Shown: positions 24,291-32,729, numbered from the stretch's first letter. The stretch is 64,000 bases of DNA from an uncultured Salinicoccus sp. (GCA_947494965.1 CANLWV010000006.1:62001-126000); one strand, 5' to 3'. The notes: generated by a model not told the origin, from the sequence alone. A program made the numbers and translations.

Positions 24291-25704
24291 TTTCAATCTC
24301 CTCCAATTGTTTGTTGTCTTCCTTTTTCAATATGAACTTGCCTGTATAGCCGTAAATGAGTGTAATGATCATGACCAGGAAGCCGTACCAGAAGAACGGC
24401 AAGTATACGAGCGTCGAGACGCCGAGCGTGGTCGCCATGAACACCCCACCGTCAGACCATGGGACCATCGGTGTCGTTATGGTGCCCCCGGCTTCTGTAT
24501 TCCTCGACAGCAGCGACCGGTCAAGATTAAGCCTGTCATAGTTCTCCTCCGTTATTTTGGTGCCCGTCAGGAGCGACACATAGGCCGCACCACCGAAGAA
24601 GACACCGAAGAATGACGCCATCATCGTCGTCAAAGTGACATTGCCCGTATTGGTCGCCCAGTTGGCCAGAATGTTGCCGATCACTTCAAGGGCACCGATC
24701 GACTGCAGCAGTCCACCGACCCCGAGTGCCAGTATGATCAACAGAATCACTTCCAGCATGAAGGTGACGCCGCCCCGGTTAAGCAGATTGTCGATGAACG
24801 GGATGCCTGTCTCCAGGGAACTGCCGCTGTAGAGCGTCTGTATGGCTTCAATGAATTCATACCCTTGGAACCATGTCGCCCACAGGCTGCCGAGCAGTGC
24901 GCCGAACATGATGACTGGCACTGAAGGCATCTTCAGTATCAACAGCGCGATGACGACACCTGCAGGAATGAGCATTACCCATGAGATGTTGAAGGTCTGT
25001 GAGAGCCCTGCCATCGTCTCTTTGGCAACCGTCAGGTCCCCACTGCCCCGGGACAGTATCGCGCCGACCACCCAGTACAGCAGTGCCGAAATGATGAAGG
25101 CCGGCACCGATACGTACAGCATCGACTTGATATGCCGGAACAGATCGACCTTCGATAAGGATGCGGTCATGACCGTAGTATCGGATAGCGGTGACATCTT
25201 GTCGCCGACGTAGCACCCTGAGATGACAGCGCCTGCCACCAGGTAGAGGGGCAATCCGAAACTCTCGCCGATGCCCATCATCGCGATGCCAGCCGTCCCG
25301 GCCGCACCGAAAGACGTGCCAGTCGATAAGGCCGTAATCGTACAGATGATCATCGCCGCCATCAGGAAGATGCTCGGGCTGATGATGTTCAAGCCGTAGT
25401 AGATCAAGGTCGGCACGACACCCCCGGCGATCCATGAGCCGATCAGTGCGCCGACTGCGATAAGGATCAGTATGGCCCCCATCCCTTCATGTATGCCCTG
25501 GAGCAGGCCGCGCTCCATATGCAGGTAGGAATTCCCGAGATAGATGCCGACGCCCATGATCATGAACCAGATGGTGAGCAGGGCGAGCTGTATCGGCAGT
25601 TCCAGTACGAGGATGAACGAAAACATGATGATGACGAACATCACCAGTATAAAAGCCAATATTTTGCCGCTTGGAAGTTTCCTCTCCCTTGTCCCCTTTG
25701 TCAT
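24268..25704 (-). CDS. NhaC-family Na+/H+ antiporter-like carrier
   Basis: The 478-residue protein has about 12 hydrophobic helices and NhaC-family landmarks: ALSTGTSFGAAGTAGIAMMGIG, GAVISGCYVGDKMSPLSDTT and TPMVPWSDGGVFMATTLGV. Members near amino acid catabolic genes often move organic substrates in exchange for protons or sodium. Within this hydroxyproline operon it is the only obvious membrane carrier, so uptake of hydroxyproline or a related imino acid is inferred, not shown. It starts after AAAGGGG and lies 17 bp behind the preceding gene. Confidence 0.78.
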   Translation of the reverse strand: MTKGTRERKLPSGKILAFILVMFVIIMFSFILVLELPIQLALLTIWFMIMGVGIYLGNSYLHMERGLLQGIHEGMGAILILIAVGALIGSWIAGGVVPTLIYYGLNIISPSIFLMAAMIICTITALSTGTSFGAAGTAGIAMMGIGESFGLPLYLVAGAVISGCYVGDKMSPLSDTTVMTASLSKVDLFRHIKSMLYVSVPAFIISALLYWVVGAILSRGSGDLTVAKETMAGLSQTFNISWVMLIPAGVVIALLILKMPSVPVIMFGALLGSLWATWFQGYEFIEAIQTLYSGSSLETGIPFIDNLLNRGGVTFMLEVILLIILALGVGGLLQSIGALEVIGNILANWATNTGNVTLTTMMASFFGVFFGGAAYVSLLTGTKITEENYDRLNLDRSLLSRNTEAGGTITTPMVPWSDGGVFMATTLGVSTLVYLPFFWYGFLVMIITLIYGYTGKFILKKEDNKQLEEIENGQEQTT

Positions 25705-25721
25705 ATAAAAACCCCTTTAAT

Positions 25722-26447
25722 TTATTTGATGACGAAGCCGCGCGTATATATATCCGTTTCATCAATATAGAATTGTGAATTCGATATGAAGAAATATGGA
25801 TGGTGATACATGCCTCCAGCCACTTCGACTGCTGCGCCGTTGAAGGCGGTGGTTTCGTGGCTGCTGTGGAGCAGCGAGATCACTTCATGGACCGGATGGG
25901 CCACGATATCACCCTCTGCATCAAACACCAGATGACGGCCCCGATTGAGGTACACGGTATAGTCATGCTGGCCGTCACTGCCGAGTGTCTCCTTGATTTC
26001 AGCGAGGCAGTCTATCTCCAATGTGATATCCGTTTCAAGCAGCGTAATCGTTTTATCACCCGACCGGAAGGAATTGCCCGCTTCAGCCACCTCGGCAAGA
26101 GGGGTATAGGCAAGTTGTGAATGCTTCAAATCGAATGTGCGGCCGTCGCAGATGACGCTGTACGACGCCCGCTCCGGCAGCCGGCCGCGGTCGATCAATG
26201 TCCGGACCAGCGTCTTCAGCATGGTTGCCTGGTTGTGGACGCCTGAGAAACTGTCGATGTAGGTGTGGATCGTGTCCCCAGACAGATGGTAGCCCATCAC
26301 GTTGACATATTTGCTGCCGCGGGGCTCCCGGGCCATCAGCTGCCTCATATCGAACCCGTCCGGGCCGTAGTCAAGCTGGTCGCTCTGCACAATGCGCATC
26401 AGCTGGCCATGGACATGTACGTCGTAACTGTCTATCACTTTAATCAT
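25722..26447 (-). CDS. Divergent proline racemase-family protein lacking catalytic cysteines
   Basis: The protein is about 241 residues. It aligns end to end with the adjacent epimerase: VIDSYDVHVHGQLMRIV against the N-terminal IDTHTGGNPTR region, REPRGSKYVNVMGYHL against PPRGHDVMSGTILL, and the C-terminal SNSQFYIDETDIYTRGF against the ARHDFYMDPDDPLSQGY region. Where the true enzyme has MCGH it has HNQA. The second catalytic CGTG stretch is absent, with the middle about 70 residues shorter. It is therefore unlikely to racemise by the two-cysteine mechanism and may be a partner or binding subunit. The ATG at 26447 follows TAGGATTG, 13 bp after the epimerase stop. Confidence 0.7.
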   Translation of the reverse strand: MIKVIDSYDVHVHGQLMRIVQSDQLDYGPDGFDMRQLMAREPRGSKYVNVMGYHLSGDTIHTYIDSFSGVHNQATMLKTLVRTLIDRGRLPERASYSVICDGRTFDLKHSQLAYTPLAEVAEAGNSFRSGDKTITLLETDITLEIDCLAEIKETLGSDGQHDYTVYLNRGRHLVFDAEGDIVAHPVHEVISLLHSSHETTAFNGAAVEVAGGMYHHPYFFISNSQFYIDETDIYTRGFVIK

Positions 26448-26460
26448 CAATCCTACCCCC

Positions 26461-27462
26461 TTATATTTCCGGAATGAGCAGATAGCCTTGGCTGAGCGGA
26501 TCATCCGGATCCATGTAGAAGTCGTGTCTCGCCATCAGCCAGGCTGAACCCGTTATCCTGACCTTCAGATAATCCACCCCATCCTGCGCCGCCACAGACA
26601 AGATCTGCGCTGAAAATTTCGACCCTGTTATGCTTTCATGGATGAAGGACTCCCCGACCTGCATGCGCCCTGCCTGATGCAATGTCGCTGCCTTGGCGCA
26701 GGTGCCGGTGCCGCACGGCGAACGGTCGATGCCCCCAGGTGGCACGACGACGGCATTCCTGACCGGGTCGCCTTCTTCGTAGAGTTCCATATGGGTCAAT
26801 TTGTTGATGAAGGAGAATGACGGGTGCCTGACTTCATGCGTGTCATTGATGATGTCCCGGATCGCCATGGCCTTCATCACAATCTCCTCGGAACGGTCCA
26901 CGTCAAGTGCCACCCCAATGTCGGATGCCTTGATGATGCCGTAGAAGTTGCCGCCATACGCCACATCGCAGCGGATATCCGTGTAGTCACCGGCATCGAC
27001 ATGCACGGTTTTGAGGTGGAAGGAATCGGTACTGACGAAACTGACCGATTCGACTTTGCCATCACTGACGGTGCATGTCGCCTCCACCATGCCGGCTGGT
27101 GTATCGAGGACGATGGTGGTGAGTGGTTCCTGGCGTTCTACATATCCGAGCTCGACCAACGCCGTGCATGTGCCGATCGTGTCATGGCCGCACATTGGCA
27201 GGTAGCCGCCCGTCTCGATGAAGATGACGCTGAAATCTGCTGCATCATCCAGCGGCGGCAGCAGAATCGTGCCGCTCATGACGTCATGCCCCCTCGGTGG
27301 GTTGACCAGGAATTTACGGATATGATCGTGGTTTTCCTTCATATCGAGCATCTTTTCCTGGATCGTCTCACCCTTTAATTCAGGCATCCCCGCCACGACT
27401 GTCCGCGTCGGGTTGCCGCCTGTATGCGTATCGATGGTGATGAATTGTTTGCTGCCATTCAT
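26461..27462 (-). CDS. Proline racemase-family 4-hydroxyproline 2-epimerase
   Basis: The 333-residue protein carries both cysteine motifs of the family: GGYLPMCGHDTIGT (first catalytic Cys, near residue 90) and DRSPCGTGTCAKAA (second Cys, near residue 250). The N-terminal IDTHTGGNPTRTVVAGMP is also typical. Whether a member acts on proline or hydroxyproline depends on a few active-site residues; the surrounding D-amino acid oxidase and DapA-like genes favour trans-4-hydroxy-L-proline to cis-4-hydroxy-D-proline. Its ATG overlaps the stop of the oxidase gene (ATGA), a sign of coupled translation. Confidence 0.87.
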   Translation of the reverse strand: MNGSKQFITIDTHTGGNPTRTVVAGMPELKGETIQEKMLDMKENHDHIRKFLVNPPRGHDVMSGTILLPPLDDAADFSVIFIETGGYLPMCGHDTIGTCTALVELGYVERQEPLTTIVLDTPAGMVEATCTVSDGKVESVSFVSTDSFHLKTVHVDAGDYTDIRCDVAYGGNFYGIIKASDIGVALDVDRSEEIVMKAMAIRDIINDTHEVRHPSFSFINKLTHMELYEEGDPVRNAVVVPPGGIDRSPCGTGTCAKAATLHQAGRMQVGESFIHESITGSKFSAQILSVAAQDGVDYLKVRITGSAWLMARHDFYMDPDDPLSQGYLLIPEI

Positions 27463-28637
27463 GTATGTATCCCTCCTTTGAAACGGTTGATGTCAAGCGG
27501 CGACAAGTCTTCCTCTAGGGTGCCGGCGAGCATCTCGGCCATCCAGTGCCCCGTCACGGCACATAATCCAATGCCGTCCCCTTCATGACCTGCTGCCACA
27601 TAGAAGTCATCTACATCAGTTTCCGATACGATCGGGAGATGGTCCGGTGTCCAGGGGCGCAGCCCCGAATAGCTGCGGATCATGGACATGTCCTTCATGC
27701 CGGGGAAGAAGTGTATTGCGCGCTTGGCGATCAGCTTGATGATACTGTGATCCACTGTATGGTCGTACCCGATGAATTCACGGCTGCTGCCGAGCAGGAA
27801 ATTCTGGCTGTCTGTGGCCTCATGGACCAGCGCGATGCCGTAGTCATTCATCTCCGCATCCGCTGTCCGCTCCTTGCCGAATTTGGTCATCAGATAGCCG
27901 AATTCCTGGATTTTGCGCGTGCCCATCAGCTCGGCGCGGCTTGATACGAGTATATGGCCTTTCCTCGGCGTGATCGGAATGTCGATTCCGAGTTGGCGCC
28001 CGACATGCGGGGCGTATATGCCGGCTGCATTGATGACGCGTTTGGCTGTGAATGCCTTCTCATGCGAACGGACGGTAAAGGCATCCCCCTCCTTCTCGAC
28101 AGCCGTCACCGGCGTATATTCATGGATATCACAATCCTTCTTTTCCGCCTGATGGGCGAAGGCATATGTCAGCATATAGGGATTGAGTGTCGCATCATTT
28201 GTGCATTCGATCCCACCCACAAGGTGATCCGAAAAATGTTTGGAATCATTCTTAAGGTCCTCACGGTCGAGCTTCCTGAAAAATACTGCCTTATCGTTCA
28301 CTGCATTGTGCTGGTCCACCCAACTGTACGCCTGCTCAAGCTCCGCTTCATTCTCACACAGGAATATGCTGCCTGGCTGCCTGTACTCAAAAGGCATATC
28401 CAGTTCATCGGGAAGCGCATGGATGAGCGCCTGGCTTTTTATCGCCATGCGGCTGTCGAAGCCTGGCTCCTTGTCGATCAGCAGCACGTTGCCGTCACAT
28501 TTGGATGATGTACCGGATGCAAGCGCCCGGCTTTCCAGGAGTGCCACCTTGAATCCCTTTTCGGCGGTATGGTAGGCGATACTTGCGCCGATGATGCCGC
28601 CGCCTATTATCAGGACATCATAATGTGGTCGATTCAT
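27459..28637 (-). CDS. DadA-family FAD oxidoreductase, probable cis-4-hydroxy-D-proline dehydrogenase subunit
   Basis: The 392-residue protein begins with the FAD-binding VLIIGGGIIGASIAYHTAEKG and ends with the DAO-type RPWTPDHLPIVSE and AAGHEGDGIGLCAVTGHW segments. It belongs to the D-amino acid/sarcosine oxidase beta-subunit group. Hydroxyproline dehydrogenases of the LhpBEF type combine such a subunit with a FAD/NAD subunit and a small 2Fe-2S protein, and exactly these are encoded in the divergent operon at 30231-31991. It is the first gene of the minus-strand operon. A sigma-54-like element ends about 30 bp upstream, giving a short leader with GAGGGGAGG. Confidence 0.83.
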   Translation of the reverse strand: MNRPHYDVLIIGGGIIGASIAYHTAEKGFKVALLESRALASGTSSKCDGNVLLIDKEPGFDSRMAIKSQALIHALPDELDMPFEYRQPGSIFLCENEAELEQAYSWVDQHNAVNDKAVFFRKLDREDLKNDSKHFSDHLVGGIECTNDATLNPYMLTYAFAHQAEKKDCDIHEYTPVTAVEKEGDAFTVRSHEKAFTAKRVINAAGIYAPHVGRQLGIDIPITPRKGHILVSSRAELMGTRKIQEFGYLMTKFGKERTADAEMNDYGIALVHEATDSQNFLLGSSREFIGYDHTVDHSIIKLIAKRAIHFFPGMKDMSMIRSYSGLRPWTPDHLPIVSETDVDDFYVAAGHEGDGIGLCAVTGHWMAEMLAGTLEEDLSPLDINRFKGGIHT

Positions 28638-28665
28638 TGTCTTGCCTCCCCTCTACTGTCTATAA

Positions 28666-28681
28666 AGAAAAAAGCATGCCA
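28666..28681 (-). promoter_or_regulatory. Sigma-54-type -24/-12 promoter of the oxidase-epimerase operon
   Basis: On the minus strand TGGCAT-GCTTT-TTTCT gives the invariant -24 GG and the exact GG-N10 spacing to a TC where the consensus has GC. The predicted start is about 17 bp before the oxidase ATG. A CATTTAAATG palindrome abuts the upstream side. The nearby rpoN and activator genes make the match meaningful. Confidence 0.6.
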
Positions 28682-28771
28682 CATTTAAATGGCTGTATTT
28701 CTTTTGTCATTTAATATAAACTGTAAAGAAACATATAATTTATTAAAATTTCTGATAAAAGGATGGGTGCA

Positions 28772-30136
28772 ATGTTCGAAACACACTTGATTGATGAACT
28801 GATCAACTTCCATCATCATTCGTTTACCATCATCAACAAAAACGAGGAAATCATCTATTTCAGCCGGCGTGCAGAAGAGATATTCAATATGCGGGCAGAA
28901 GACATCACAGGGCGTAAAATCTCCGATGTATTCCACAAGGATAAACTGGTCATCCTCCAATCGCTGCGCAACAAGCGCACCATAGAAAAGAAGGGACATC
29001 AGGCCACCCCGGAAATATTCGTCGACATCAAATCGGTGCCGCTCATCATCGATGGAACGGTGCAGGGGGCGGTAGTATCCGAGGTCGATGTGACGGAGGA
29101 GGTGCGGCAGAAGGAAGAGATCCGGAAGTTGCAGAGCCAGGTGGAGACGCTGTCGAGCAGCGTCAAAAAGATCCATTCCGAAGATCCGTTTAAAAGCATC
29201 GTCTATAAGAGTGCACAGATTGAAGGCGTCAAAAATCAAATACGCCAAGCGGCAAACACAAAAGCGAACATATTGATCACCGGCGAAACCGGGGTCGGTA
29301 AGGAGCTGTTCGCCCGGGCGGTACATGATCTTACATTCAAGGACAAGCCGTTCATCCCGATCAACTGTGGGGCGATCCCTTCGCACCTGTTCGAATCCGA
29401 ACTGTTCGGGTACGCAAAAGGGGCCTTCACCGGCGCGAACCGGCAAGGCAATAAAGGCAAGATAGAAGCGGCCAAAGGCGGCACGCTGCTGCTTGATGAA
29501 ATCGGTGAGATGCCCATTGATATGCAGGTCAAATTTTTGCGGGTCCTGCAGGAGAAGCATTACTTCAAACTCGGCAGCAATACCGAGGAAGCGGTGGACT
29601 TCAGATTGGTGTCCGCAACAAACAGAAAGATTGCCGATCTGCTTGCAGGCGACGATTTCAGGTCAGACCTGCTGTACCGCATCAATGTCATCAATATACA
29701 TATTCCACCACTTAGGGAACGGCCTGACGATGTGGAATCCTTGTTCTTCTATTATCTGCTTCAGATTTCGCAGAAGTATGGCATTGAGATGCGCTACGCG
29801 GACCGCCAGTTGGTCAACTTGCTGAAGGAATACCATTGGCCCGGTAATGTCAGGGAACTCATCAATATCGTCGAACGCCTCGTCATCTTCTCCGGTGGTT
29901 CCCACCTCGATCCAGACATTTTCCTCAAGTATTTGGATGAAGTGGACGAAGCGCGTCCGCACACCTACCCTGCTCTAGACGGTGATACCGCATTGAAGGG
30001 GTTCATCGAGCAGGCTGAGTCGGAATATTTAAGGCACATGCTCGACAAGTTCGACTCCAATATCGAACAGACCGCAAACGCCCTGTCCGTCAGCCGCCCG
30101 ACACTCTACTCGAAGATCAGGAAGTATGATCTGTAG
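28772..30136 (+). CDS. Sigma-54-dependent transcriptional activator (PAS-AAA+-HTH)
   Basis: The protein is about 454 residues. A PAS domain lies at the N-terminus (residues about 15-110: FTIINKNEEIIYFSRRAEEIF). A helical linker follows, then the AAA+ domain with Walker A GETGVGKE (about 171), the sigma-54-contacting GAFTGA loop (about 217), Walker B GGTLLLDEIGE and the arginine-finger region. A Fis-type HTH is at the end (NIEQTANALSVSRPTLYSKI). This is the enhancer-binding protein form needed for sigma-54 promoters. The PAS domain probably senses hydroxyproline or a pathway intermediate. It lies between the two operons it is likely to control. Confidence 0.9.
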   Translation: MFETHLIDELINFHHHSFTIINKNEEIIYFSRRAEEIFNMRAEDITGRKISDVFHKDKLVILQSLRNKRTIEKKGHQATPEIFVDIKSVPLIIDGTVQGAVVSEVDVTEEVRQKEEIRKLQSQVETLSSSVKKIHSEDPFKSIVYKSAQIEGVKNQIRQAANTKANILITGETGVGKELFARAVHDLTFKDKPFIPINCGAIPSHLFESELFGYAKGAFTGANRQGNKGKIEAAKGGTLLLDEIGEMPIDMQVKFLRVLQEKHYFKLGSNTEEAVDFRLVSATNRKIADLLAGDDFRSDLLYRINVINIHIPPLRERPDDVESLFFYYLLQISQKYGIEMRYADRQLVNLLKEYHWPGNVRELINIVERLVIFSGGSHLDPDIFLKYLDEVDEARPHTYPALDGDTALKGFIEQAESEYLRHMLDKFDSNIEQTANALSVSRPTLYSKIRKYDL

Positions 30137-30172
30137 ACGCCGCTCAGGTTAAGTGACCCAGTCATTTTGGAC

Positions 30173-30188
30173 TGGCACAATTATTTCT
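30173..30188 (+). promoter_or_regulatory. Sigma-54-type -24/-12 promoter of the dehydrogenase accessory operon
   Basis: TGGCAC-AATTA-TTTCT matches the -24 consensus perfectly. It has the same GG-N10-TC form, with T for G at -12, as the divergent operon promoter. The predicted start is about 30 bp before the first ATG. An inverted repeat CCAGTC/GACTGG overlaps its upstream edge. Confidence 0.65.
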
Positions 30189-30230
30189 TATCAATCATAT
30201 AGAAGCATAGAAACGATAGGAGGATCACAA

Positions 30231-30497
30231 ATGACTGAAGATTTCATCGTCTGCAGGTGTGAAAACATATACATGTCGGAATTACAGAGCATCATCGAGG
30301 AAAGGGCGACCAACGCGCGGGAACTGAAGTTGAAATCCCGTGCCGGAATGGGCTTCTGCACCTCCCGGACATGCGGTCCGTTTATCGAAAAATTGACCGG
30401 GGACCACAGTGCGGAACCGACCTTCATCAATCTCAAATCGCAGCCCCCGATACGGACGGTTTCATTTTCAGAACTGATAGAGGGGGGATCGGAATGA
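30231..30497 (+). CDS. BFD-like [2Fe-2S] subunit of the hydroxyproline dehydrogenase
   Basis: The 88-residue protein has VCRCENIYMSEL at the N-terminus and GMGFCTSRTCGPFI in the middle, giving the four cysteines (CxC and CxxxxC) of the BFD-like [2Fe-2S] fold. Such modules occur fused to, or beside, FAD/NAD subunits of sarcosine oxidase- and opine/hydroxyproline-type dehydrogenases. Start has AGGAGGATCACAA. The stop overlaps the next start (ATGA). It is expected to pass electrons inside the membrane-associated or soluble complex. Confidence 0.8.
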   Translation: MTEDFIVCRCENIYMSELQSIIEERATNARELKLKSRAGMGFCTSRTCGPFIEKLTGDHSAEPTFINLKSQPPIRTVSFSELIEGGSE

Positions 30498-30826
30498 CGA
30501 AACGGATCACCCATCACACCATCCTCGGGCTGGTTGAGGATGACAAGGTCCCTTTCAACTGGAATGGCCAGACATTGTACGGCAGCAGCCGCGACAGCCT
30601 GACATCCGCCCTGCTCGCAAATGATGTCCGCATACTCAGACGCCATGAAAAGGATGGAAAGCCGCGCGGCCTGTACTGCAACATCGGCCACTGTTCGGAA
30701 TGCCGGGTGACGGTGGACGGTCGTCGGAATCAGCGGGCATGCATGACACCACTTGAAGAAAATATGACTGTAGAGTCACAAGACATGCTTCCCTACCTCA
30801 CAGAAGGAGGGAAGCGCGATGTTTGA
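30494..30826 (+). CDS. 2Fe-2S ferredoxin-like gamma subunit of the hydroxyproline dehydrogenase
   Basis: The 110-residue protein has the beta-grasp ferredoxin pattern of sarcosine oxidase alpha N-termini and HcnA/LhpF subunits: FNWNGQTLYGSSRDSLTSALLANDV, then GLYCNIGHCSECRVTVDGRRNQRACMTPL in parts, with cysteines in a CxxxxCxxC and distal C arrangement. This ligates one [2Fe-2S]. It overlaps both neighbours (ATGA with the BFD subunit, 8 bp with the FAD subunit), a tightly coupled three-gene operon. Confidence 0.82.
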   Translation: MTKRITHHTILGLVEDDKVPFNWNGQTLYGSSRDSLTSALLANDVRILRRHEKDGKPRGLYCNIGHCSECRVTVDGRRNQRACMTPLEENMTVESQDMLPYLTEGGKRDV

Positions 30827-31991
30827 TACGATAATCATCGGCAGCGGCCCGGCCGGCCTGAGTGCAGCAGGCATATTGAAGGATGGGCAGAACGTCCTCA
30901 TCATCGACGAATACTACCATCCCGGCGGCAGGCTGCTCGGCCAGCTCTACGAAGAAGAGAAGGATGTGTGGTGGAACGGTCAGGAGATCGCCGACTCCCT
31001 CTTTGGCGATGTCAAAGAAGCGGTGGCCTTCAGGCCATCCACTTCCGTCATCAATATAGAAAAGGATGCCCATTTCACGATCCATACGACCAGAGGCACA
31101 TTCGAATCATATAACGTCATCGTCGCCACAGGCGCCCGTGAGAAATCGTTCCCCCTGCCGGGCTGGGACCTGCCCGGGGTCATGACGGTCGGGGCGGCAC
31201 AGGTCCTGACCAACTTCCAAAGGGTTGCTCCGGGTGACAGAGGGGTGATCATCGGCATGAACCCGCTGTCTCTGGTAATCGCTCTCGAACTCGGCTATGC
31301 GGATATAGAGGTGGCCAAGATCTGTCTGCCACCGGACAACCCATTAAACGAACAATCCCCGGTGGACGCGTTTGAAACGTTGTTGGCGCTCGGGGGATTA
31401 GCCCCTTCAAAGTTTATCGCATCAGCCAGCCGGCTCGGTGCCAAACTGCCTCTGTCCCATAAGGCTGCAGTCAAATTATTCCCCAAAAGTGGTGTGAACG
31501 CCATGGGGCTGCCCATTTCCATACGCGAGAAAGTCACGCGCATCAATGGCCGGGAACAGGTTGAATCCGTCACCGTCCACGAGGTTGATTCGAAGGGCCG
31601 TATCTTACCGAAAAAAAGCCGGACGATACCATGCGATTTCGTGTGCATTTCCGACGGTCTCGCGCCGCTCAGTGAAATATGTTCCCTATTGAATATGAAG
31701 CATGTCTACATTGAATCACTCGGCGGCTACGTTCCGCTCCACGACAACAGGATGCGTACCGAAATAGAAAACCTTTATGTCGCAGGCAACATCACAGGTA
31801 TAGAAAATGCGAAAGTCGCCATGCTGCAGGGGGAACTGGCCGCTTCCCAAATAATTGGGGACGAGGCAAACAGCCGCACAACCCTTGAAAAGATTAATCA
31901 TGAACGCTATTACGCTAAAGTGAAGTTCCATCCCGAACTCACCCGCGGCAAAGAACAATTGGAAAGCCTGTGGCTTGAATACATGAAATAA
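30819..31991 (+). CDS. FAD/NAD(P)-dependent oxidoreductase alpha subunit of the hydroxyproline dehydrogenase
   Basis: The 390-residue protein starts with IIIGSGPAGLSAAGIL (FAD-binding GxGxxG) followed by IDEYYHPGGRLLGQLYEE. The nucleotide domain includes VIVATGAREKSFPLPGWDLPGVMT, and a C-terminal segment ends in NLYVAGNITGIENAKVAMLQGELAA. It resembles the alpha subunits of HcnB/LhpE-type complexes. With the small Fe-S subunits ahead of it and the DadA-like subunit in the divergent operon, it would complete a heteromeric dehydrogenase oxidising cis-4-hydroxy-D-proline. A terminator follows. Confidence 0.83.
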   Translation: MFDTIIIGSGPAGLSAAGILKDGQNVLIIDEYYHPGGRLLGQLYEEEKDVWWNGQEIADSLFGDVKEAVAFRPSTSVINIEKDAHFTIHTTRGTFESYNVIVATGAREKSFPLPGWDLPGVMTVGAAQVLTNFQRVAPGDRGVIIGMNPLSLVIALELGYADIEVAKICLPPDNPLNEQSPVDAFETLLALGGLAPSKFIASASRLGAKLPLSHKAAVKLFPKSGVNAMGLPISIREKVTRINGREQVESVTVHEVDSKGRILPKKSRTIPCDFVCISDGLAPLSEICSLLNMKHVYIESLGGYVPLHDNRMRTEIENLYVAGNITGIENAKVAMLQGELAASQIIGDEANSRTTLEKINHERYYAKVKFHPELTRGKEQLESLWLEYMK

Positions 31992-32028
31992 AAAGATCGG
32001 ATAGGCTATTTTATGCCCATCCGATCTT
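31991..32028. terminator. Bidirectional intrinsic terminator
   Basis: AAGATCGGAT-GGC/GCC-ATCCGATCTT forms a strong stem between the convergent dehydrogenase operon and cutC. Confidence 0.8.
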
Positions 32029-32046
32029 CTACTTTCTAGTAAATCC

Positions 32047-32729
32047 TCATTCCACAGCATTCCTCACTGCTTGAACCAATGCTTCTGATATGCGTCCCCC
32101 ATAGGTGCCCCCTGCTCTGATGCCGGTGCCGAAATGAAGGGCGTCTGGGGTGAGTGCTGCCATTAACTGAGGTACATTTTCTGTGTTCAAACCACCGCCC
32201 GGCATGATTGTAAGCGGAGTGCCTTCCGTCTTCTCTATCAATGCCTTCAATGTTGCCTTGTTATCTACGGAGGCGCCTTTTCCACCTGAAGTCAGGATGG
32301 TTGTGATTTCAGGGTAACGTTTAATGACTTCAAGAGCCGCCGACTGATCATCCACCGCGTCGAATGCCTTATGGAAAGTCACATCCAAGTCACCACTTTC
32401 AGCTAAGAGGGTTTTCAATGTATCTTCATCGATTGTATCTGATTCAGTGAGACACCCGAGGACGATACCGGCTCGCCACACTCTCGGACTGTCCTAATGG
32501 ATGAACGCATCTTCTCTACATCTTCGCTGGTGTAGCAAAAAGATTCACCATGGGGCCTGACCATCACGTTGACTGGAATATCAGAGTGCCTTACCGCTTC
32601 TCGAATCAGCTCCGTACCTGGCGTCAAACCGTCCTTATCCATATCTGCACAGAGTTCTATACGATCCGCCCCGAAATCATTCAAGTCCTGTACATCCTGC
32701 ACTGTTACCGCAATGCCTTCTATAATCAT
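32047..32729 (-). pseudogene. cutC: Frameshifted cutC (copper homeostasis-family TIM barrel)
   Basis: The N-terminal part (MIIEGIAVTVQDVQDL through IRTVRECGE) and the C-terminal part (AGIVLGCLTESDTIDED through VRNAVE) are adjacent pieces of one CutC protein in different frames. The break is at about 32466-32475, where a single-base change would restore the usual ExGxxGIVLG motif. Everything else (DRIELCADMDKDGLTPG, VMVRPHGESFCYT, GGKGAS, MPGGGLNTENV) is intact. It is either a recent inactivating frameshift or a sequencing error; there is no homopolymer longer than two at the site. Confidence 0.85.

Noticed and set aside
28685-29560. 291-codon minus-strand frame opposite the sigma-54 activator
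   Set aside because: Overlaps the activator's conserved AAA+ domain and the sigma-54 promoter region; composition is that of reversed coding sequence.
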